DNA from: Chelatococcus sp. YT9
GTDB lineage: Bacteria; Pseudomonadota; Alphaproteobacteria; Rhizobiales; Beijerinckiaceae
Assembly (NCBI RefSeq): GCF_018398315.1
Contig: NZ_JAHBRW010000001.1
Span: 1,112,001 to 1,176,000, forward strand
Direction: 5' to 3'
Length of the DNA stretch: 64,000 nucleotides
Shown here in pieces: positions 10,046-21,198 of the stretch. Positions within the stretch are counted from its first letter, which is position 1; the number at the start of each line of letters is the position of its first letter. A program made the translations under genes and the position numbers. The notes under the pieces are model-generated. The model was given only the letters and a program-made list of their open reading frames with translations. It searched no databases and was not told the origin of the DNA.

Positions 10046-10456
10046 TCAGACCTGCGCGTCAGACTGGGAAGGTGGCGTCTGCGGGCGGTTGCGGCGGTCC
10101 GCCATGAACTGGTCGAACTCGGCCTTGTCCTTGGCCAGCCTGAGGCGCTCGAGGAAGTCGCGGAACTCGCGCTGCTCGTCTTCGAGCCGGCGCAATGTCT
10201 CTTCGCGGTACTCATCAAAGGCGCGGTTTCCGCTCGACGGCGGTCCACCCCACCGGCCGCCCCAACGCCGGCCTTCATCTTGGCGGAATGCCCAGGGGCC
10301 AAAACCGCCGCGCTTCATACCGCATCCCATACGTCCACTCCATATTGAGAAGGCAAGGACCGCCAGGCCCAAGGGCCACCAGGCGATGAAGCCCAGCACC
10401 GTGAGGGCGATCCAGGCCGGTTTGCCAAATTCGTCCAGCTTCGCTGCGAGCTGCAT
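10046..10456 (-). CDS. DUF2852 domain protein
   Basis: A 136-residue protein with one hydrophobic segment (about residues 14-38, rich in Trp and Leu) followed by a Gly/Arg/Trp-rich stretch and an acidic-basic helix (residues 75-115) with EYREETLRRLEDEQREF. This architecture matches the alphaproteobacterial DUF2852 family of unknown function. The ATG at 10456 has GAGGACGG upstream, so the longer upstream reading frame is not used. The long charged C-terminal helix probably lies in the cytoplasm. Confidence 0.82.
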   Translation of the reverse strand: MQLAAKLDEFGKPAWIALTVLGFIAWWPLGLAVLAFSIWSGRMGCGMKRGGFGPWAFRQDEGRRWGGRWGGPPSSGNRAFDEYREETLRRLEDEQREFRDFLERLRLAKDKAEFDQFMADRRNRPQTPPSQSDAQV

Positions 10457-10795
10457 GACCGTCCGTCCTCTGTGAATGTTAATCACATTTACATAGTTAG
10501 AGATGAGAGGCTTTTCTGTCAATAACGGGCCTTGAAAAATCATGAGGCGCGCCTCTCTCAAGATCGCCTCAACGGCCCAAAGGCTGATGCATGCCCCAAG
10601 ACCATCGACAATCGGCGCGACCGGGTCCGCCTCCAGCGTGCTAATGCCCGCGCTGCGTCGCCGAGGAGGATTTCCCCTATCGTTGCCATCAACGAGAGGG
10701 CGTGGTCGCTGCTGAACGGCAATGGGATGCAAGATACGAGCTGAAACGTCCGACACCGTGACGGGATCATGCTCGAAAGGTGGCGACCACCCGCG
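10457..10795. other. Intergenic region
   Basis: No supported gene. The first 60 bases upstream of the DUF2852 start are AT-rich (for example TGTTAATCACATTTACATAG near 10473-10496) and probably hold its promoter; the remainder shows nothing recognisable. Confidence 0.4.
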
Positions 10796-11428
10796 TTACT
10801 CCGGCGCCCCGCCCAGCCCCTTGAGGTAGATGAGGAACCCTGCCTCGAGCAGGTCCTCCGGCGCCATCGGCACCTTGCGCCGCGCAGCATCTGCCCGGCC
10901 GAAAAGGCTTGCGACGCCATGGGCCATGGACCAGATATGCAGAGCGACCATGAGAGCGGGCGGGCGCCCCGCCGCCGGCATGGTCGCGACCAGAGCCTCG
11001 GCGCCGCTTCGCAGAACACCAAAGGCGCGCTCGGCCGCCTGCTGAAGCTCAGTGCTCGCATCGGCCGGCAGGCCCGATTCGAACATCGCCACGTAGAGCG
11101 CCGGATTATCGCGGGCAAAGGCGAGATAGGCCTTGCCCATCCGCTCAAAGGCCTGCGCCGGGCTCGGGTGCCCCTGGTTCCAGGCGGTCTGGAGCGCGTC
11201 GGCAAACTGGGCGAAACCCGAGGCAGCCACGGCGGCCAGAAGTTCGTCCCTGTCACGGAAATGACGATAGGGCGCGGCAGGGCTCACACCGGCGCGCCGG
11301 GCGGCCTCAGCGAAGGTCGCGCCTGCCGTGCCTTTTTCGTTGATCAGGTCGAGCGCTGCCTGCATCAGGGCCTCCCTCAGGTTGCCGTGATGATAGCCGC
11401 GCGCGCCCTCCTTTTTGGACCAGCTCAT
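10796..11428 (-). CDS. TetR/AcrR-family transcriptional regulator
   Basis: 210 residues. The N-terminal helix-turn-helix spans about 12-58 with GATFAEAARRAGVSPAAPYRHF, the TetR recognition pattern. The C-terminal half resembles the WHG-type ligand domain (HIWSMAHGVASL near 165-176). TetR proteins usually repress a neighbouring gene, but the immediate neighbours here are ruvB upstream and the DUF2852 gene downstream, so the target is unclear. The gap to ruvB is 42 bp and it may be cotranscribed. Confidence 0.9.
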   Translation of the reverse strand: MSWSKKEGARGYHHGNLREALMQAALDLINEKGTAGATFAEAARRAGVSPAAPYRHFRDRDELLAAVAASGFAQFADALQTAWNQGHPSPAQAFERMGKAYLAFARDNPALYVAMFESGLPADASTELQQAAERAFGVLRSGAEALVATMPAAGRPPALMVALHIWSMAHGVASLFGRADAARRKVPMAPEDLLEAGFLIYLKGLGGAPE

Positions 11429-11470
11429 GTGACGAGGCTTTACATGACGGAAGCGCGGCCGTCGACAGGC

Positions 11471-12508
11471 TCAATCGCCTTCGTCGAACAGCGGCATCTG
11501 TGGCGCCTCGCGCGTCGGCTCGGCAAGGCCGAGATGGCGGAAAGCGTGTGGCGTGAGCATGCGCCCGCGCGGCGTGCGCTGGACAAAGCCCTTCTGGATC
11601 AGGAAGGGCTCGATGATCTCCTCGATGGCGTCCCGCGGCTCCGATAGCGCCGCCGCGATCGTCTCGATCCCGACCGGCCCGCCACCGAACGATGTCGCGA
11701 TCATCGTGAGATAGCGCCGGTCCATGAGGTCAAGGCCGACCCCGTCCACATCCAGCAGCCCCAGCGCCTTGTCGGCGACACTCCGGGTGACCGTCGCATT
11801 GCCGCCGACGATCGCGAAATCACGCACGCGGCGCAGGAGACGCCCGGCGATGCGCGGCGTGCCGCGCGCGCGGCGGGCGATTTCATTGGCACCGTCCTCG
11901 CTCATGCCGATGCCGAGCACGCGCGCCCCGCGCGTCACGATGAGCTCCAGCTCTTCCACCGTATAGAACTGCAGGCGAATGGGGATGCCGAAGCGATCGC
12001 GCAGGGGCGTCGTCAGGAGTCCCTGGCGGGTTGTCGCGCCGACGAGGGTGAATTTCGGCAGGTCGATCTTGACCGAGCGCGCCGCGGGCCCCTCGCCGAT
12101 GATGAGATCGAGCTGGTAGTCCTCCATCGCCGGATAGAGAATTTCCTCGACCGCCGGGTTGAGACGATGGATCTCATCGATGAAGAGCACGTCCCGCTCT
12201 TCCAGATTGGTGAGCTGCGCGGCGAGATCTCCGGCCTTGGCGATCACTGGCCCCGAGGTCGAGCGGAAATTGACGCCGAGCTCCCGCGCGACGATCTGCG
12301 CCAGCGTCGTCTTGCCGAGGCCGGGCGGCCCCACGAACAGCACATGGTCGAGCGCATCACCACGCGTCTTGGCCGCTTCGATGAAGACGCCAAGATTCGC
12401 ACGCGCCGCCGCCTGGCCGATGAATTCACCAAGCGCGAGCGGACGCAGTGACATCTCCTGATCGTCATCGCGCTTCTCGGCGGTCACGAGGCGTGAAGGG
12501 GTATTCAT
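11471..12508 (-). CDS. ruvB: Holliday junction helicase motor RuvB
   Basis: Hexameric AAA+ ATPase driving branch migration with RuvA. Walker A GPPGLGKT is at 60-67, Walker B FIDEIH at about 109-114, and the C-terminal winged helix ends in the family pattern [10 protein letters not shown]. 345 residues, normal. The ATG at 12508 overlaps the ruvA stop as ATGA, so the two are translationally coupled. Confidence 0.98.
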   Translation of the reverse strand: MNTPSRLVTAEKRDDDQEMSLRPLALGEFIGQAAARANLGVFIEAAKTRGDALDHVLFVGPPGLGKTTLAQIVARELGVNFRSTSGPVIAKAGDLAAQLTNLEERDVLFIDEIHRLNPAVEEILYPAMEDYQLDLIIGEGPAARSVKIDLPKFTLVGATTRQGLLTTPLRDRFGIPIRLQFYTVEELELIVTRGARVLGIGMSEDGANEIARRARGTPRIAGRLLRRVRDFAIVGGNATVTRSVADKALGLLDVDGVGLDLMDRRYLTMIATSFGGGPVGIETIAAALSEPRDAIEEIIEPFLIQKGFVQRTPRGRMLTPHAFRHLGLAEPTREAPQMPLFDEGD

Positions 12509-13122
12509 CGCGCCAGTTCCTTAAGGCCGAGCCGGATCAAGGTCGCCGCCGGCGCATCTTCCCCACCCTGCCGCATGGCCGCCGCGATGGCCGCCGCCGC
12601 CTGCGGTTGGCCATAGCCGAGATTGACAAGCGCCGAGATGGCATCCGCCGCGGGCTGCGGGGCGTGCCGATCCTCGACGGCGCCGGCGAGATTCGCAACG
12701 ATCGGATCGACGACGCCGAAAGCCGGCGCCTTGTCCTTCAGCTCGGCGACGAGACGGGCGGCGAGCTTCGGGCCGACGCCCGGGGCGCGCGCGACTGCTG
12801 CCTTGTCAGCCATGGCGATGGCGGTTGCAAGCGCGCCGGGATCAAGGACCGACAGGATGGCGAGTGCCACCTTCGCGCCGACGCCCTGGACCGTCTGCAG
12901 AATGCGAAACCACTCGCGCTCCGCGTCGGAGCGGAAACCGTAGAGGCGGATCATGTCCTCGCGGACATGGGTTTCGATGGCGAGCGTCGCGGCCTCCCCC
13001 GCCTGCGGCAGATTTTGAAGGGTGCGCGTCGAGCAATGCACGACATAGCCCACGCCGCCCACATCGAGGATCACGAAATCCTCGCCGTAGGAATCGACGA
13101 GCCCCTTCAATTTACCGATCAC
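12505..13122 (-). CDS. ruvA: Holliday junction recognition protein RuvA
   Basis: Tetrameric DNA-binding partner of RuvB. It begins MIGKLKG from a GTG codon, has the OB domain (residues 1-64), helix-hairpin-helix repeats ([19 protein letters not shown] and [16 protein letters not shown]) and a C-terminal RuvB-binding domain from about 155. 205 residues. The GTG start overlaps the ruvC stop as GTGA, and its own stop overlaps ruvB. Confidence 0.97.
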   Translation of the reverse strand: MIGKLKGLVDSYGEDFVILDVGGVGYVVHCSTRTLQNLPQAGEAATLAIETHVREDMIRLYGFRSDAEREWFRILQTVQGVGAKVALAILSVLDPGALATAIAMADKAAVARAPGVGPKLAARLVAELKDKAPAFGVVDPIVANLAGAVEDRHAPQPAADAISALVNLGYGQPQAAAAIAAAMRQGGEDAPAATLIRLGLKELAR

Positions 13123-13640
13123 GATACGCTCTCCAGAACCCGTCGCGCCAAAGCCCGGGCCTGCCTGTGCTGGGCGTGGGTGATAGCCACGGCGAGGGCA
13201 TCCGCCGCGTCTGCCGTCTTGGGCGTTGCCTTCGGCAGAAGCACGCGCACCATCGCTCCCACCTGCGCCTTCTCGGCATGGCCGACGCCAACGACCGTCT
13301 TCTTCACGAGGTTGCTTGCGTATTCGGCGACGGAGAGGTCGGCGAGCGCCGGGACAAGCAGTGCGATCGCGCGGGCATGTCCGAGCTTCAGCGTCGCTTG
13401 CGCGTCCTTGTTGACGAAGGTCTCCTCAACGGCGACCTCGTGCGGCCCATGACGCTCCAGGACCTCGGTTAGACCGACATGGAGTTCCCGCAATCGTTCC
13501 GCGAGGCTGAGCTTGCCGTTGGACTCCACGCAGCCGCAGGCGACGAAGGACAGCCGCGACCCTTCCGCCGCCACGACACCCCAGCCCGTCCGGCGCAGGC
13601 CGGGATCAATACCGAGGATTCGAATCGGATGGATCACCAT
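13119..13640 (-). CDS. ruvC: Holliday junction resolvase RuvC
   Basis: Endonuclease that cuts the junction after RuvAB migration. It begins with [14 protein letters not shown], where Asp12 is the first catalytic acid; VAVEETFVN carries the Glu, and [13 protein letters not shown] near residue 145 carries the last pair. 173 residues, normal. First gene of ruvCAB, 55 bp after the YebC-type gene. Confidence 0.98.
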   Translation of the reverse strand: MVIHPIRILGIDPGLRRTGWGVVAAEGSRLSFVACGCVESNGKLSLAERLRELHVGLTEVLERHGPHEVAVEETFVNKDAQATLKLGHARAIALLVPALADLSVAEYASNLVKKTVVGVGHAEKAQVGAMVRVLLPKATPKTADAADALAVAITHAQHRQARALARRVLESVS

Positions 13641-13695
13641 GCCTGCAGCCTAGCGGAAACAAAATGAGAACACACCAGGCCGCAGGCGAGAATGC

Positions 13696-14445
13696 TCAGG
13701 AATCCGCGAGCTTGGCGAGAAAAGCGTCCGAGAATTCAAAGTTGCCGTAAACGTTCTGCACGTCGTCGTGGTCCTCGAGCGTCTCCATCAGACGCATGAG
13801 CTTCTCGGCGGTCTCGTCGTCCACGGCCACCGGTGTCTGCGGCTTCCAGATGAGCTTGGACTTGCGCGGCTCGCCGAAATGCCCTTCGAGCACCTTGGAG
13901 ACTTCGGCCAGCGCGCCCTGCTCGCAATAGACCTCATGGCCATCTTCGCTGGACGCTACGTCGTCGGCGCCGGCATCGACGGCGGCCTCGAGCATCGCAT
14001 CGGCGGAAGCGACACCCGCGTCGAACTCGATCAGCCCCACGCGGTCGAACATGAAGGCCACCGCGCCGGTCTCGGCGAGATTGCCTCCGGCCTTACCGAA
14101 ATAGGAACGGACATCGGACGCGGTCCGATTGCGGTTGTCCGTCATCGCCTCGACGATGAGCGCCGCGCCGCCGGGCCCATAGCCCTCATAGCGGATTTCC
14201 TCGTAGTTCTCGCCATCCCCGCCGGAGGCCTTCTTGATCGCGCGCTCGATGTTGTCCTTCGGCATGTTCTCAGCACGCGCGGCCAGGATGGCGGCGCGCA
14301 GGCGTGGATTCATATTGGGGTCGGGCATGCCGAGCTTGGCCGACACGGTGATTTCGCGAGCGAGCTTGGAGAAGAGCTTGGAGCGGACGGCATCCTGTTT
14401 GCCCTTCCGGTGCATGATATTCTTGAACTGTGAATGTCCGGCCAT
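13696..14445 (-). CDS. YebC/PmpR-family regulator
   Basis: Conserved protein of the YebC/TACO1 family, implicated in transcription control or in translation of proline-rich stretches depending on the member. It opens with [18 protein letters not shown] and has [21 protein letters not shown], the most conserved segment, near residues 88-108. 249 residues. The ATG at 14445 was chosen because it gives the canonical N-terminus; the frame extends upstream without homology. The gene sits directly before ruvC, its usual place. Confidence 0.96.
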   Translation of the reverse strand: MAGHSQFKNIMHRKGKQDAVRSKLFSKLAREITVSAKLGMPDPNMNPRLRAAILAARAENMPKDNIERAIKKASGGDGENYEEIRYEGYGPGGAALIVEAMTDNRNRTASDVRSYFGKAGGNLAETGAVAFMFDRVGLIEFDAGVASADAMLEAAVDAGADDVASSEDGHEVYCEQGALAEVSKVLEGHFGEPRKSKLIWKPQTPVAVDDETAEKLMRLMETLEDHDDVQNVYGNFEFSDAFLAKLADS

Positions 14446-14689
14446 GGTCTGCTCCGGCTGGCGGATCGGCTCACAGCGCAAGGGCCGCAAACGGCGATCC
14501 AGAACGAATGAAGGAAATGTGGCGCCTTATAGGCTGGAGAATCCGGAAAATAAAGGCAGGAGCCGCGCATTCCTGAAAAGGGGTGAAGCCATGCGCAATG
14601 AGCGCTTGTGGCAGAATGCGCAAAACGATAGAGGCGCAGTGGTGTTTTAGTGGCTTCGTGAGACTGCGGCCGCACGCCATGGACCAGGA

Positions 14690-16198
14690 ATGACGCTTTC
14701 CAGCGACAAAGCGGCCAAGGACGATCAGCGCTCCAAGGACTGCCGGAATACCGAGGGGACCGATGCGGGAACGTCTCCAGCCGTAGACGTGGGAGATGGG
14801 CCTGCGCCGACCGCAGATGACGCGGCGCTTGCCGAAACCCCGCGCAAGCCGGCCGCGGGCGAGGAAGGCCTGCCGCGCACCGCGCGCAACCTCGCTTCTG
14901 TTGCGATAGCTGCCGCGGTCTCTCTGTCTGTGATTGACGGCACCGCGGTCAATATCGCGCTGCCCCACATGGCCCGCGACCTCAATGTGCCTGCCGCACA
15001 AGCCATCTGGCTCGTCAACATCTACCAGCTCGCGGTGACCATCGCCCTGTTACCCCTCTCAGCCCTGGGTGACAGCCACGGCTACAAGCGGGTTTATTGC
15101 GTGGGTCTCACGGTTTTCACGCTCGCGTCGGTGCTTTGCGCCGCGGCGCCATCCTTCGAAGTGCTGCTGGCGGGCCGTGCCATCCAGGGTCTCGGCGCGG
15201 CCGGCGTCATGAGCGTGAATTTCGCTTTGGTGCGGTTCATCTATCCGCCGCATTTGCTTGGTGTCGGCGCCGGGCGGATGGCTGTGATCGTCGCTCTGTC
15301 CATTGCCTCGGGACCAACCATCGGCGCCTCAATCCTTTCCGTAGCCTCGTGGCACTGGCTGTTCCTCCTGAACGTTCCCATCGGCCTTTTCGCGCTTGTG
15401 GCATCGCTGCGCTACCTGCCGCTCACCCCTCGGTCGGGACGCCCCTTCGATGCGACCAGCACCTTGCTCTATGCCGTGGTGATCGGCCTGTTCATACGGG
15501 GTGTCAGCACCGTAGGCGGTGCGGCGGACCGGACTTTGCCGATTGCGGAGCTCGCCGTGTCCGCCATCGTGGGTGTGTTCTTCGTGCGCCGGCAGCTCAA
15601 GCTCCCGCTGCCCCTTCTGCCGATCGATCTGCTGAAACGGCCAATATTCAGCCTGTCGATTCTGACCTCGATCTCATCCTTTGCCACCCAGGCCATGACT
15701 TTCCTGGCGCTTGCCTTCTATCTCCAGGACAGCCTCGGCTGGCCCGTGATCCAGGCGGGGTTTGTGATGACTGCCTGGCCTGTGGCGGTCGCGTGTACGG
15801 CCCCCCTCGCTGGCCGCCTCGCCGACCGTTATCCCCCGCCCTATGTTTCCTCGGCGGGCTTGGTGCTCATGACGATCGGCATCGCTCTCCTCGCGATGCT
15901 GCCCGACGCGGCCACCAGGATCGATATTCTCTGGCGGCTGGCCTTCGCAGGCGTGGGCTTTGGCCTCTTCCAGACACCGAATAACATCACGATGCTCATG
16001 GGCGTTCCACGGGCCCGTAGCGGCAGCGCCAGCGGAATGCAGTCCTCGGCGCGCCTTGTCGGCCAGACCCTTGGCGTGGCCGCCGCCGCTGCCGTCTTCG
16101 GACTGCTTGGCCACCAAGCCCCCACCGCCATGCTGACCCTTGCCGCCTGCACCTCCGGCCTCGCTGCGATCTTAGGCGCCATTCGCACGAGAGCCTGA
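14690..16198 (+). CDS. MFS drug exporter, DHA2 (14-helix) type
   Basis: A 502-residue major facilitator. It has a long hydrophilic N-terminus (about 65 residues, acidic and Ala/Pro-rich), then some 14 membrane helices. Motifs include DGTAVNIALPHMARDL in helix 1, the LGDSHGYKRVY loop (motif A) and GPTIGASILSVASWHWLFLLNVPIG (motif C plus the DHA2-type WRW-like segment). It is probably a proton-coupled efflux pump, but the substrate is unknown. It precedes the MacAB operon by 245 bp in the same direction. Confidence 0.9.
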   Translation: MTLSSDKAAKDDQRSKDCRNTEGTDAGTSPAVDVGDGPAPTADDAALAETPRKPAAGEEGLPRTARNLASVAIAAAVSLSVIDGTAVNIALPHMARDLNVPAAQAIWLVNIYQLAVTIALLPLSALGDSHGYKRVYCVGLTVFTLASVLCAAAPSFEVLLAGRAIQGLGAAGVMSVNFALVRFIYPPHLLGVGAGRMAVIVALSIASGPTIGASILSVASWHWLFLLNVPIGLFALVASLRYLPLTPRSGRPFDATSTLLYAVVIGLFIRGVSTVGGAADRTLPIAELAVSAIVGVFFVRRQLKLPLPLLPIDLLKRPIFSLSILTSISSFATQAMTFLALAFYLQDSLGWPVIQAGFVMTAWPVAVACTAPLAGRLADRYPPPYVSSAGLVLMTIGIALLAMLPDAATRIDILWRLAFAGVGFGLFQTPNNITMLMGVPRARSGSASGMQSSARLVGQTLGVAAAAAVFGLLGHQAPTAMLTLAACTSGLAAILGAIRTRA

Positions 16199-16443
16199 CC
16201 TCACGGACGCTCAGGCGATCGTGATCACGCCTCCCGACGGCGCGCCACAGTTGCGCAATACTCAAGGTTTACAAAAATTTAATGCGGTTTCGGCGGGATG
16301 GATATGGCTGCCGCTATTGATCTGCCTAAAGATATCACCGATCAGAAGATCTGGGCCACGCACAGCGGGTTTGAGGCAGCGAACGCTTTGATCAAGCTTC
16401 GGGATGTTCCGGCAGATGTGACAGACGGCGGAGCCAAGCCCTG

Positions 16444-17679
16444 ATGGCCGAGAGCACCAATCCGCCGGCGGACAACGAGGTGCGGCCCATGCCAGCCACA
16501 CGACGCCGACGCTCGCGCTGGCGCCTCGTGCTCGCCGCCGTCACCGTGCTAGCCGCGGGAGCCGGGGCCATGGGCTACATGCGTGCCGCCTCGGAAACCG
16601 AGACGCGGGCAGAACCTGTAACGGCGGTGGCGACGCGCGGTGATATCGAGGATGCTGTATCCGCTCTCGGCAACATTCAGCCGCGGGACTATGTGGATGT
16701 GGGCGCCCAGGTGTCGGGCCAGCTCAAGCAGATCCACGTTGTCGTGGGCCAGGAAGTGCCCAACAATTTCCTGCTGGCCGAGATTGATCCTGTCGTGCTT
16801 GTCGCGCGGGTGGAGGGTGGACGGGCCCAGCTCGCGAGCCTGAAGGCTCAGCTCGTCGATCGGCAGGCGCAGGCAACCCTTGCCCGCCAGGTCTTTGAAC
16901 GGCAGGGCAGGCTGCGCCGCGACAAGGCGACGAGCGAAGAGGCCTACGAGAGCGCCGATGCAGCGGCGCGCTCAGCCGAGGCACAGGTCGATATGCTGAA
17001 AGCCCAGATCAGCCAGGTCGAATCGACCATTCGCGGGGATGAGGCTACGCTCGGCTACACCAAGATCTTCGCGCCCATGGCCGGAACGGTGGTTTCGCTG
17101 ACCGCGCGCAAGGGCCAGACGCTGAACACCAATCAGCAGGCGCCGATCATCCTGCGCATCGCCGACCTGTCGACCATGACGATCTGGACCCAGGTCTCGG
17201 AAGCGGATGTGTCGCGGCTCAAGCTCGGCATGAAAGCCTATTTCAATACGCTCGGCATGCCGCAGCGGCGCTGGACGGGCACGCTTCGGCAGATCATGCC
17301 GACGCCCGAAGTCGTCAACAACGTGGTGCTCTATACCGCGCTGTTCGATGTCGCCAATCCCAAGCAGGAATTGATGACGCAGATGACGGCGCAGGTCTAT
17401 TTCGTGGTGGCGGAGGCCCATGATGTCGTCTCTGTACCGTTTTCTGCGGTGAAACGAAGCGGTCGCGAGCGGAAAGCGACCGTCGATGTCGTCCGTGATG
17501 ATGGCTCGATCGAGACCCGGCCCGTGGAGGTCGGCGTGACCAATCGTGTGTTGGCCGAAATCCGCGCCGGTATTGAACCCGGCGAGCGTGTGGTGATCGG
17601 CAACCGCACCGACGACGCCCGCACCGCGCAGGGCGGCCGCCCCGGCGGCCCTCCGGGCCTGCCCCGCATGCGCTTCTGA
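16444..17679 (+). CDS. macA: MacA-type periplasmic adaptor
   Basis: Membrane-fusion protein linking the MacB transporter to an outer-membrane channel. It has a basic N-terminus, a membrane anchor near residues 22-42, the biotinyl-lipoyl half motif VDVGAQVSGQL (about 82-92), a coiled-coil hairpin (about 125-200) rich in Ala, Glu and Gln, and KIFAPMAGTVVSL on the return strand. A Gly/Pro-rich tail ends the 411 residues. It is the first gene of a three-gene efflux operon, 12 bp before macB. Confidence 0.93.
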   Translation: MAESTNPPADNEVRPMPATRRRRSRWRLVLAAVTVLAAGAGAMGYMRAASETETRAEPVTAVATRGDIEDAVSALGNIQPRDYVDVGAQVSGQLKQIHVVVGQEVPNNFLLAEIDPVVLVARVEGGRAQLASLKAQLVDRQAQATLARQVFERQGRLRRDKATSEEAYESADAAARSAEAQVDMLKAQISQVESTIRGDEATLGYTKIFAPMAGTVVSLTARKGQTLNTNQQAPIILRIADLSTMTIWTQVSEADVSRLKLGMKAYFNTLGMPQRRWTGTLRQIMPTPEVVNNVVLYTALFDVANPKQELMTQMTAQVYFVVAEAHDVVSVPFSAVKRSGRERKATVDVVRDDGSIETRPVEVGVTNRVLAEIRAGIEPGERVVIGNRTDDARTAQGGRPGGPPGLPRMRF

Positions 17680-17691
17680 CGCGGCCGCGCC

Positions 17692-19695
17692 ATGAACGCC
17701 GAGCCTGATCCTCGCCAATCTCTCACGAAGCCGAAGGTGGCCATCCAGCCGCTCATCGAACTCGACGGCATCACCAAGGTCTACGTGACTGAGGGCGGCG
17801 TGCGCGCCGAAGCGCTGAAGGGGGTCTCGCTCACCATCTATCCCGGCGAATTTGTCGCCATTGTCGGATCCTCCGGCTCCGGCAAATCAAGCCTGATGAA
17901 CATTCTCGGCTGTCTCGACAGGCCGACCTCAGGTCGTTACCGCTTCGCCGGGCGCGACGTCGAAGATCTCTCGCGCGACGAACTCGCGCAGCTCCGGCGG
18001 CACGAATTCGGCTTCGTCTTTCAGAGCTACAACCTCATCGCAAACGCGACTGCCGTGGAGAACGTCGAGATCCCGGCCATCTACGCGGGCCGGCCCGCTA
18101 GCGAGCGCCACGAGGCTGCAGAGAGCATCCTGACCAGCCTCGGGCTTGGCGAGCGATTGACGCATTTGCCGAACCAGCTCTCCGGAGGTCAGCAGCAACG
18201 CGTCTCGATTGCCCGCGCGCTGATGAATGACGGCCGCGTCATTCTCGCCGACGAGCCGACCGGCGCACTCGACAGCAAGAGCGGTCAGCAGCTGCTCGAC
18301 CTTATGAAGCGCCTTTCGGACGAGGGGCGCACCATCATCCTGATCACCCACGACCGCAATGTCGCCGCGCAGACCCGTCGCGTGGTCGAGATCCAGGATG
18401 GACGCATCCTGTCCGACACGGGCAATGATCTAAGCCATCTCGACCGCACGGTGTCCCACGGGCTGCCGGCCCATCCGGCACCGGCGAACCGCCACCCCGC
18501 CGGCCAAATGGCCGAGGCGGCCAAGATGGCGATGCGGGCCCTGGGGACCAATCCGTTTCGCACACTGCTGACGCTGCTCGGAATCATGATCGGCGTCGCC
18601 TCCGTCATCGCCATGCTTGCCGTTGGAGAGGGAGCCAAGCGGAACGTGCTCGACCGCGTTTCGGCCATGGGCAGCAACCTTCTGCTGGTCCGGCCCGGCG
18701 CGCCGAACCAACGCTTCTCAGCAGGTGGCTCGGTCACCAGCCTCATCCCCGCGGACGCGGAGGCCATCGCAAAACAGGAGAATGTGGTCGTCGCCGTGCC
18801 AGAGATCTCGTCCTCAGTGACAGTGCGCGGCGGCCGCGTCGACTACAGCACCCTCGCCACGGGGACGACCTCCGGTTATCCCGTCGCCCAGCGCTGGGAT
18901 ATCGCGCATGGCACCTTTTTCACACCCGAGGATGCGGAAAGCTACGCTGCGGTAGTGGTTCTCGGCACGACTGTCGCGAATATCCTTTTCCCTGACGGGG
19001 AGGAGCCACTCGGGCGGTTCATCATCATCAACAATGTCCCATTCCAGGTCATCGGCGTGCTGGCCCCCAAGGGAGCGAATGCGGGCGGACGGGATATGGA
19101 CGATGTGATGATCGTTCCGATTACCACCGGCAGCCTCCGGATTTTTGGTCGACGCCATGTTCAATCGATCACCGTCGCCGTCGCGGATACGAGCCGGATC
19201 GATCAAAGCGAGGCGGACGTGCGGGCTCTCCTCACGGATCGGCACGGCAAGGAAGATTTCCAGATCCGCAACATGGCGTCGCTGATCGAAACGGTGTCGG
19301 CCACGGCGAATACGATGACGGTGCTGCTCGGCTCCATCGCGGCCATCTCCCTCCTTGTCGGCGGCATCGGCGTCATGAACGTCATGCTGATGAGCGTCAC
19401 CGAGCGCACCCGTGAGATCGGCATCCGCATGGCGACCGGCGCCGCAACTCGCGACATATTGAGCCAGTTCATGACGGAGGCCTTCGTCATATCAGCCTGC
19501 GGAGGCATCGCAGGTATCGCACTGGGCTTCTTCGCCGCGTGGGTCACAACTCTCACCGGCATGACGGTGCAGCTCAGCGCGGGCCCGGTTCTCCTTGCTT
19601 TCGGCTGCGCGGTCAGCACGGGCTTCCTTTTTGGTCTCGCTCCTGCGATCAAGGCCTCCCGCCTTGATCCCGTCGTCGCGCTCGCCAACGAATGA
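17692..19695 (+). CDS. macB: MacB-type ABC efflux transporter
   Basis: Fused ATPase and permease that expels macrolides, lipopeptides or other periplasmic substrates mechanically through a TolC-like channel. The ATPase domain has Walker [10 protein letters not shown] (59-67), signature LSGGQQQR (164-171) and ILADEP (185-190). A linker follows, then a first membrane helix near 290, a large periplasmic domain and three C-terminal helices with [17 protein letters not shown]. 667 residues, slightly over the usual 645. Its last codon overlaps the next gene as ATGA. Confidence 0.95.
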   Translation: MNAEPDPRQSLTKPKVAIQPLIELDGITKVYVTEGGVRAEALKGVSLTIYPGEFVAIVGSSGSGKSSLMNILGCLDRPTSGRYRFAGRDVEDLSRDELAQLRRHEFGFVFQSYNLIANATAVENVEIPAIYAGRPASERHEAAESILTSLGLGERLTHLPNQLSGGQQQRVSIARALMNDGRVILADEPTGALDSKSGQQLLDLMKRLSDEGRTIILITHDRNVAAQTRRVVEIQDGRILSDTGNDLSHLDRTVSHGLPAHPAPANRHPAGQMAEAAKMAMRALGTNPFRTLLTLLGIMIGVASVIAMLAVGEGAKRNVLDRVSAMGSNLLLVRPGAPNQRFSAGGSVTSLIPADAEAIAKQENVVVAVPEISSSVTVRGGRVDYSTLATGTTSGYPVAQRWDIAHGTFFTPEDAESYAAVVVLGTTVANILFPDGEEPLGRFIIINNVPFQVIGVLAPKGANAGGRDMDDVMIVPITTGSLRIFGRRHVQSITVAVADTSRIDQSEADVRALLTDRHGKEDFQIRNMASLIETVSATANTMTVLLGSIAAISLLVGGIGVMNVMLMSVTERTREIGIRMATGAATRDILSQFMTEAFVISACGGIAGIALGFFAAWVTTLTGMTVQLSAGPVLLAFGCAVSTGFLFGLAPAIKASRLDPVVALANE

Positions 19696-21095
19696 AGCTC
19701 AAGTCAATCATCGGCTATGGCTGCAGCGCGGCCCTGATGACCTCGATCGCGGGATGCGTAGGCACGCCCGCTGAGAGGCCGGTGATGTCCGAACCGCGCG
19801 GCTGGAGCGCACCGCTCGCCACCAATGCGCCGACCTGGCCGGCGCCGGGATGGTGGAGCGGGTTCGGCAGCAGGGAGCTCGACAAGGTCGTCATCACGGC
19901 CCATGCCAACAACACTGATATCGCCATCGCGGCGGCGAGAATCTTGCAAGCTGAGGCGCGCACCCGCGTGGTCGGAGCCGCGCTGTTCCCGAGCATCGGT
20001 TTCGATGCTGACGCGGCCTTGCGCGGCAATGCCGGCAACAGCAACGTCACCCGCTCTTACGGGGCCGGCGTCGGCGGCAGCTACGAGGTGGACCTTTGGG
20101 GGCGGCTTCGAGCGAACGAAGCGGCGGCTGAGGCCACGCTGCGGGCAAGCACGGCGGACCAAAGCACGGTCGCGCTGAGCATCACGGCCGATGTCGTGAA
20201 CAATTACCTGACCGTGCTTTCCCTACGCGACAGGTTGCGCATTGCTCACTCGAACCTCACCAACGCCCGCAGCGTGCTCAGCACCATAGAGGCGCGCGTC
20301 CGCGCCGGTGCGGGAACAGATCTTGACCTGGCGCAGCAACGGGCCGTGATCGCCGGCCAAGAGGCCACGCTGCCACAGCTGGAACGGCAGGAATTCGAGG
20401 CCCGTTCGGCCTTGGCGGTCCTCCTGGACCAACCGCTCGATACATTCACCGTCGCTGGGAACTCGCTGTCCGGCATTCGCGCGCCGCAGGTCAAACCGGG
20501 GCTGCCCTCCGAGCTTCTGACGCGCCGCCCCGATATCAAGGCGGCAGAAGAGCGCCTGGCCGCAGCCGGCGCCGATGTCCAGGCAGCGCGCGCCGCCTTC
20601 TTCCCCACGATCAATCTGACTGGCACCACAAATCTTGCCAGCACCGCGCTGACATCCCTGTTCAGTGGTGGAGCCTTCGGCTACGGCCTCGCCGCCGGGC
20701 TTGTGCAGCCGATCTTCGATGGCGGACGGCTGATCGGCCAAAGGGATCTCGCGCTCGCCAGCCAGCAGGAGCTTATCGCGAGCTATCGCGCAGTCCTCGC
20801 TTCCGCCTTCGCCGATGTCAGCGTCGCGCTCAAGGCGGTCGAGACCCTGAACAGGCAGGCCGTTTTCGTCGCCGAACAGCAGCGCCAAGCCCAGATTGCG
20901 TTCCGGCTCGCCGACGCGCGCTATCGCGCCGGCGCAACAGATCTCATCACGCTGCTCGACGCGCAACGCACCCTGTTTCAGGCGGAAGATCAGATGGCGG
21001 TGATGAATCTTCAGCGCCTGCAGGCCAGTGTCGGGCTGTTTCGAGCGCTGGGCGGCGGCTGGCAAGCCACTCCGGCCAGGACAGCGAGCCGTTAA
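19692..21095 (+). CDS. Outer-membrane efflux factor, NodT family
   Basis: TolC-like trimeric channel of the RND/MacAB type, 467 residues. The lipobox SIAGC places the lipidated Cys at 22. Two outer-membrane-factor repeats follow, with the signature [18 protein letters not shown] (about 275-292) near the start of the second. It overlaps macB by four bases (ATGA), so the operon encodes a complete envelope-spanning pump. Confidence 0.94.
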   Translation: MKLKSIIGYGCSAALMTSIAGCVGTPAERPVMSEPRGWSAPLATNAPTWPAPGWWSGFGSRELDKVVITAHANNTDIAIAAARILQAEARTRVVGAALFPSIGFDADAALRGNAGNSNVTRSYGAGVGGSYEVDLWGRLRANEAAAEATLRASTADQSTVALSITADVVNNYLTVLSLRDRLRIAHSNLTNARSVLSTIEARVRAGAGTDLDLAQQRAVIAGQEATLPQLERQEFEARSALAVLLDQPLDTFTVAGNSLSGIRAPQVKPGLPSELLTRRPDIKAAEERLAAAGADVQAARAAFFPTINLTGTTNLASTALTSLFSGGAFGYGLAAGLVQPIFDGGRLIGQRDLALASQQELIASYRAVLASAFADVSVALKAVETLNRQAVFVAEQQRQAQIAFRLADARYRAGATDLITLLDAQRTLFQAEDQMAVMNLQRLQASVGLFRALGGGWQATPARTASR

Positions 21096-21151
21096 ACGAG
21101 TGCCACCGGCGTCTCGGTCATGCCGGTTGACTGATTCGGCCCAACGCAAAA

Positions 21152-21172
21152 GAGCCACCCGTTGGGTGGCTC
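21152..21172. terminator. Convergent bidirectional terminator
   Basis: A 9-bp stem GAGCCACCC/GGGTGGCTC with a 3-base loop lies between the efflux operon and the SleB gene. On the minus strand it is followed by TTTTGCG, on the plus strand by CGCCGTTT. Confidence 0.75.
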
Positions 21173-21198
21173 CGCCGTTTATCCGAACATCCGGAGGA

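Noticed and set aside
10457-10756. N-terminal extension of the DUF2852 gene by 100 codons
   Set aside because: The ATG at 10456 has a good ribosome site and the extra region shows no conserved pattern.
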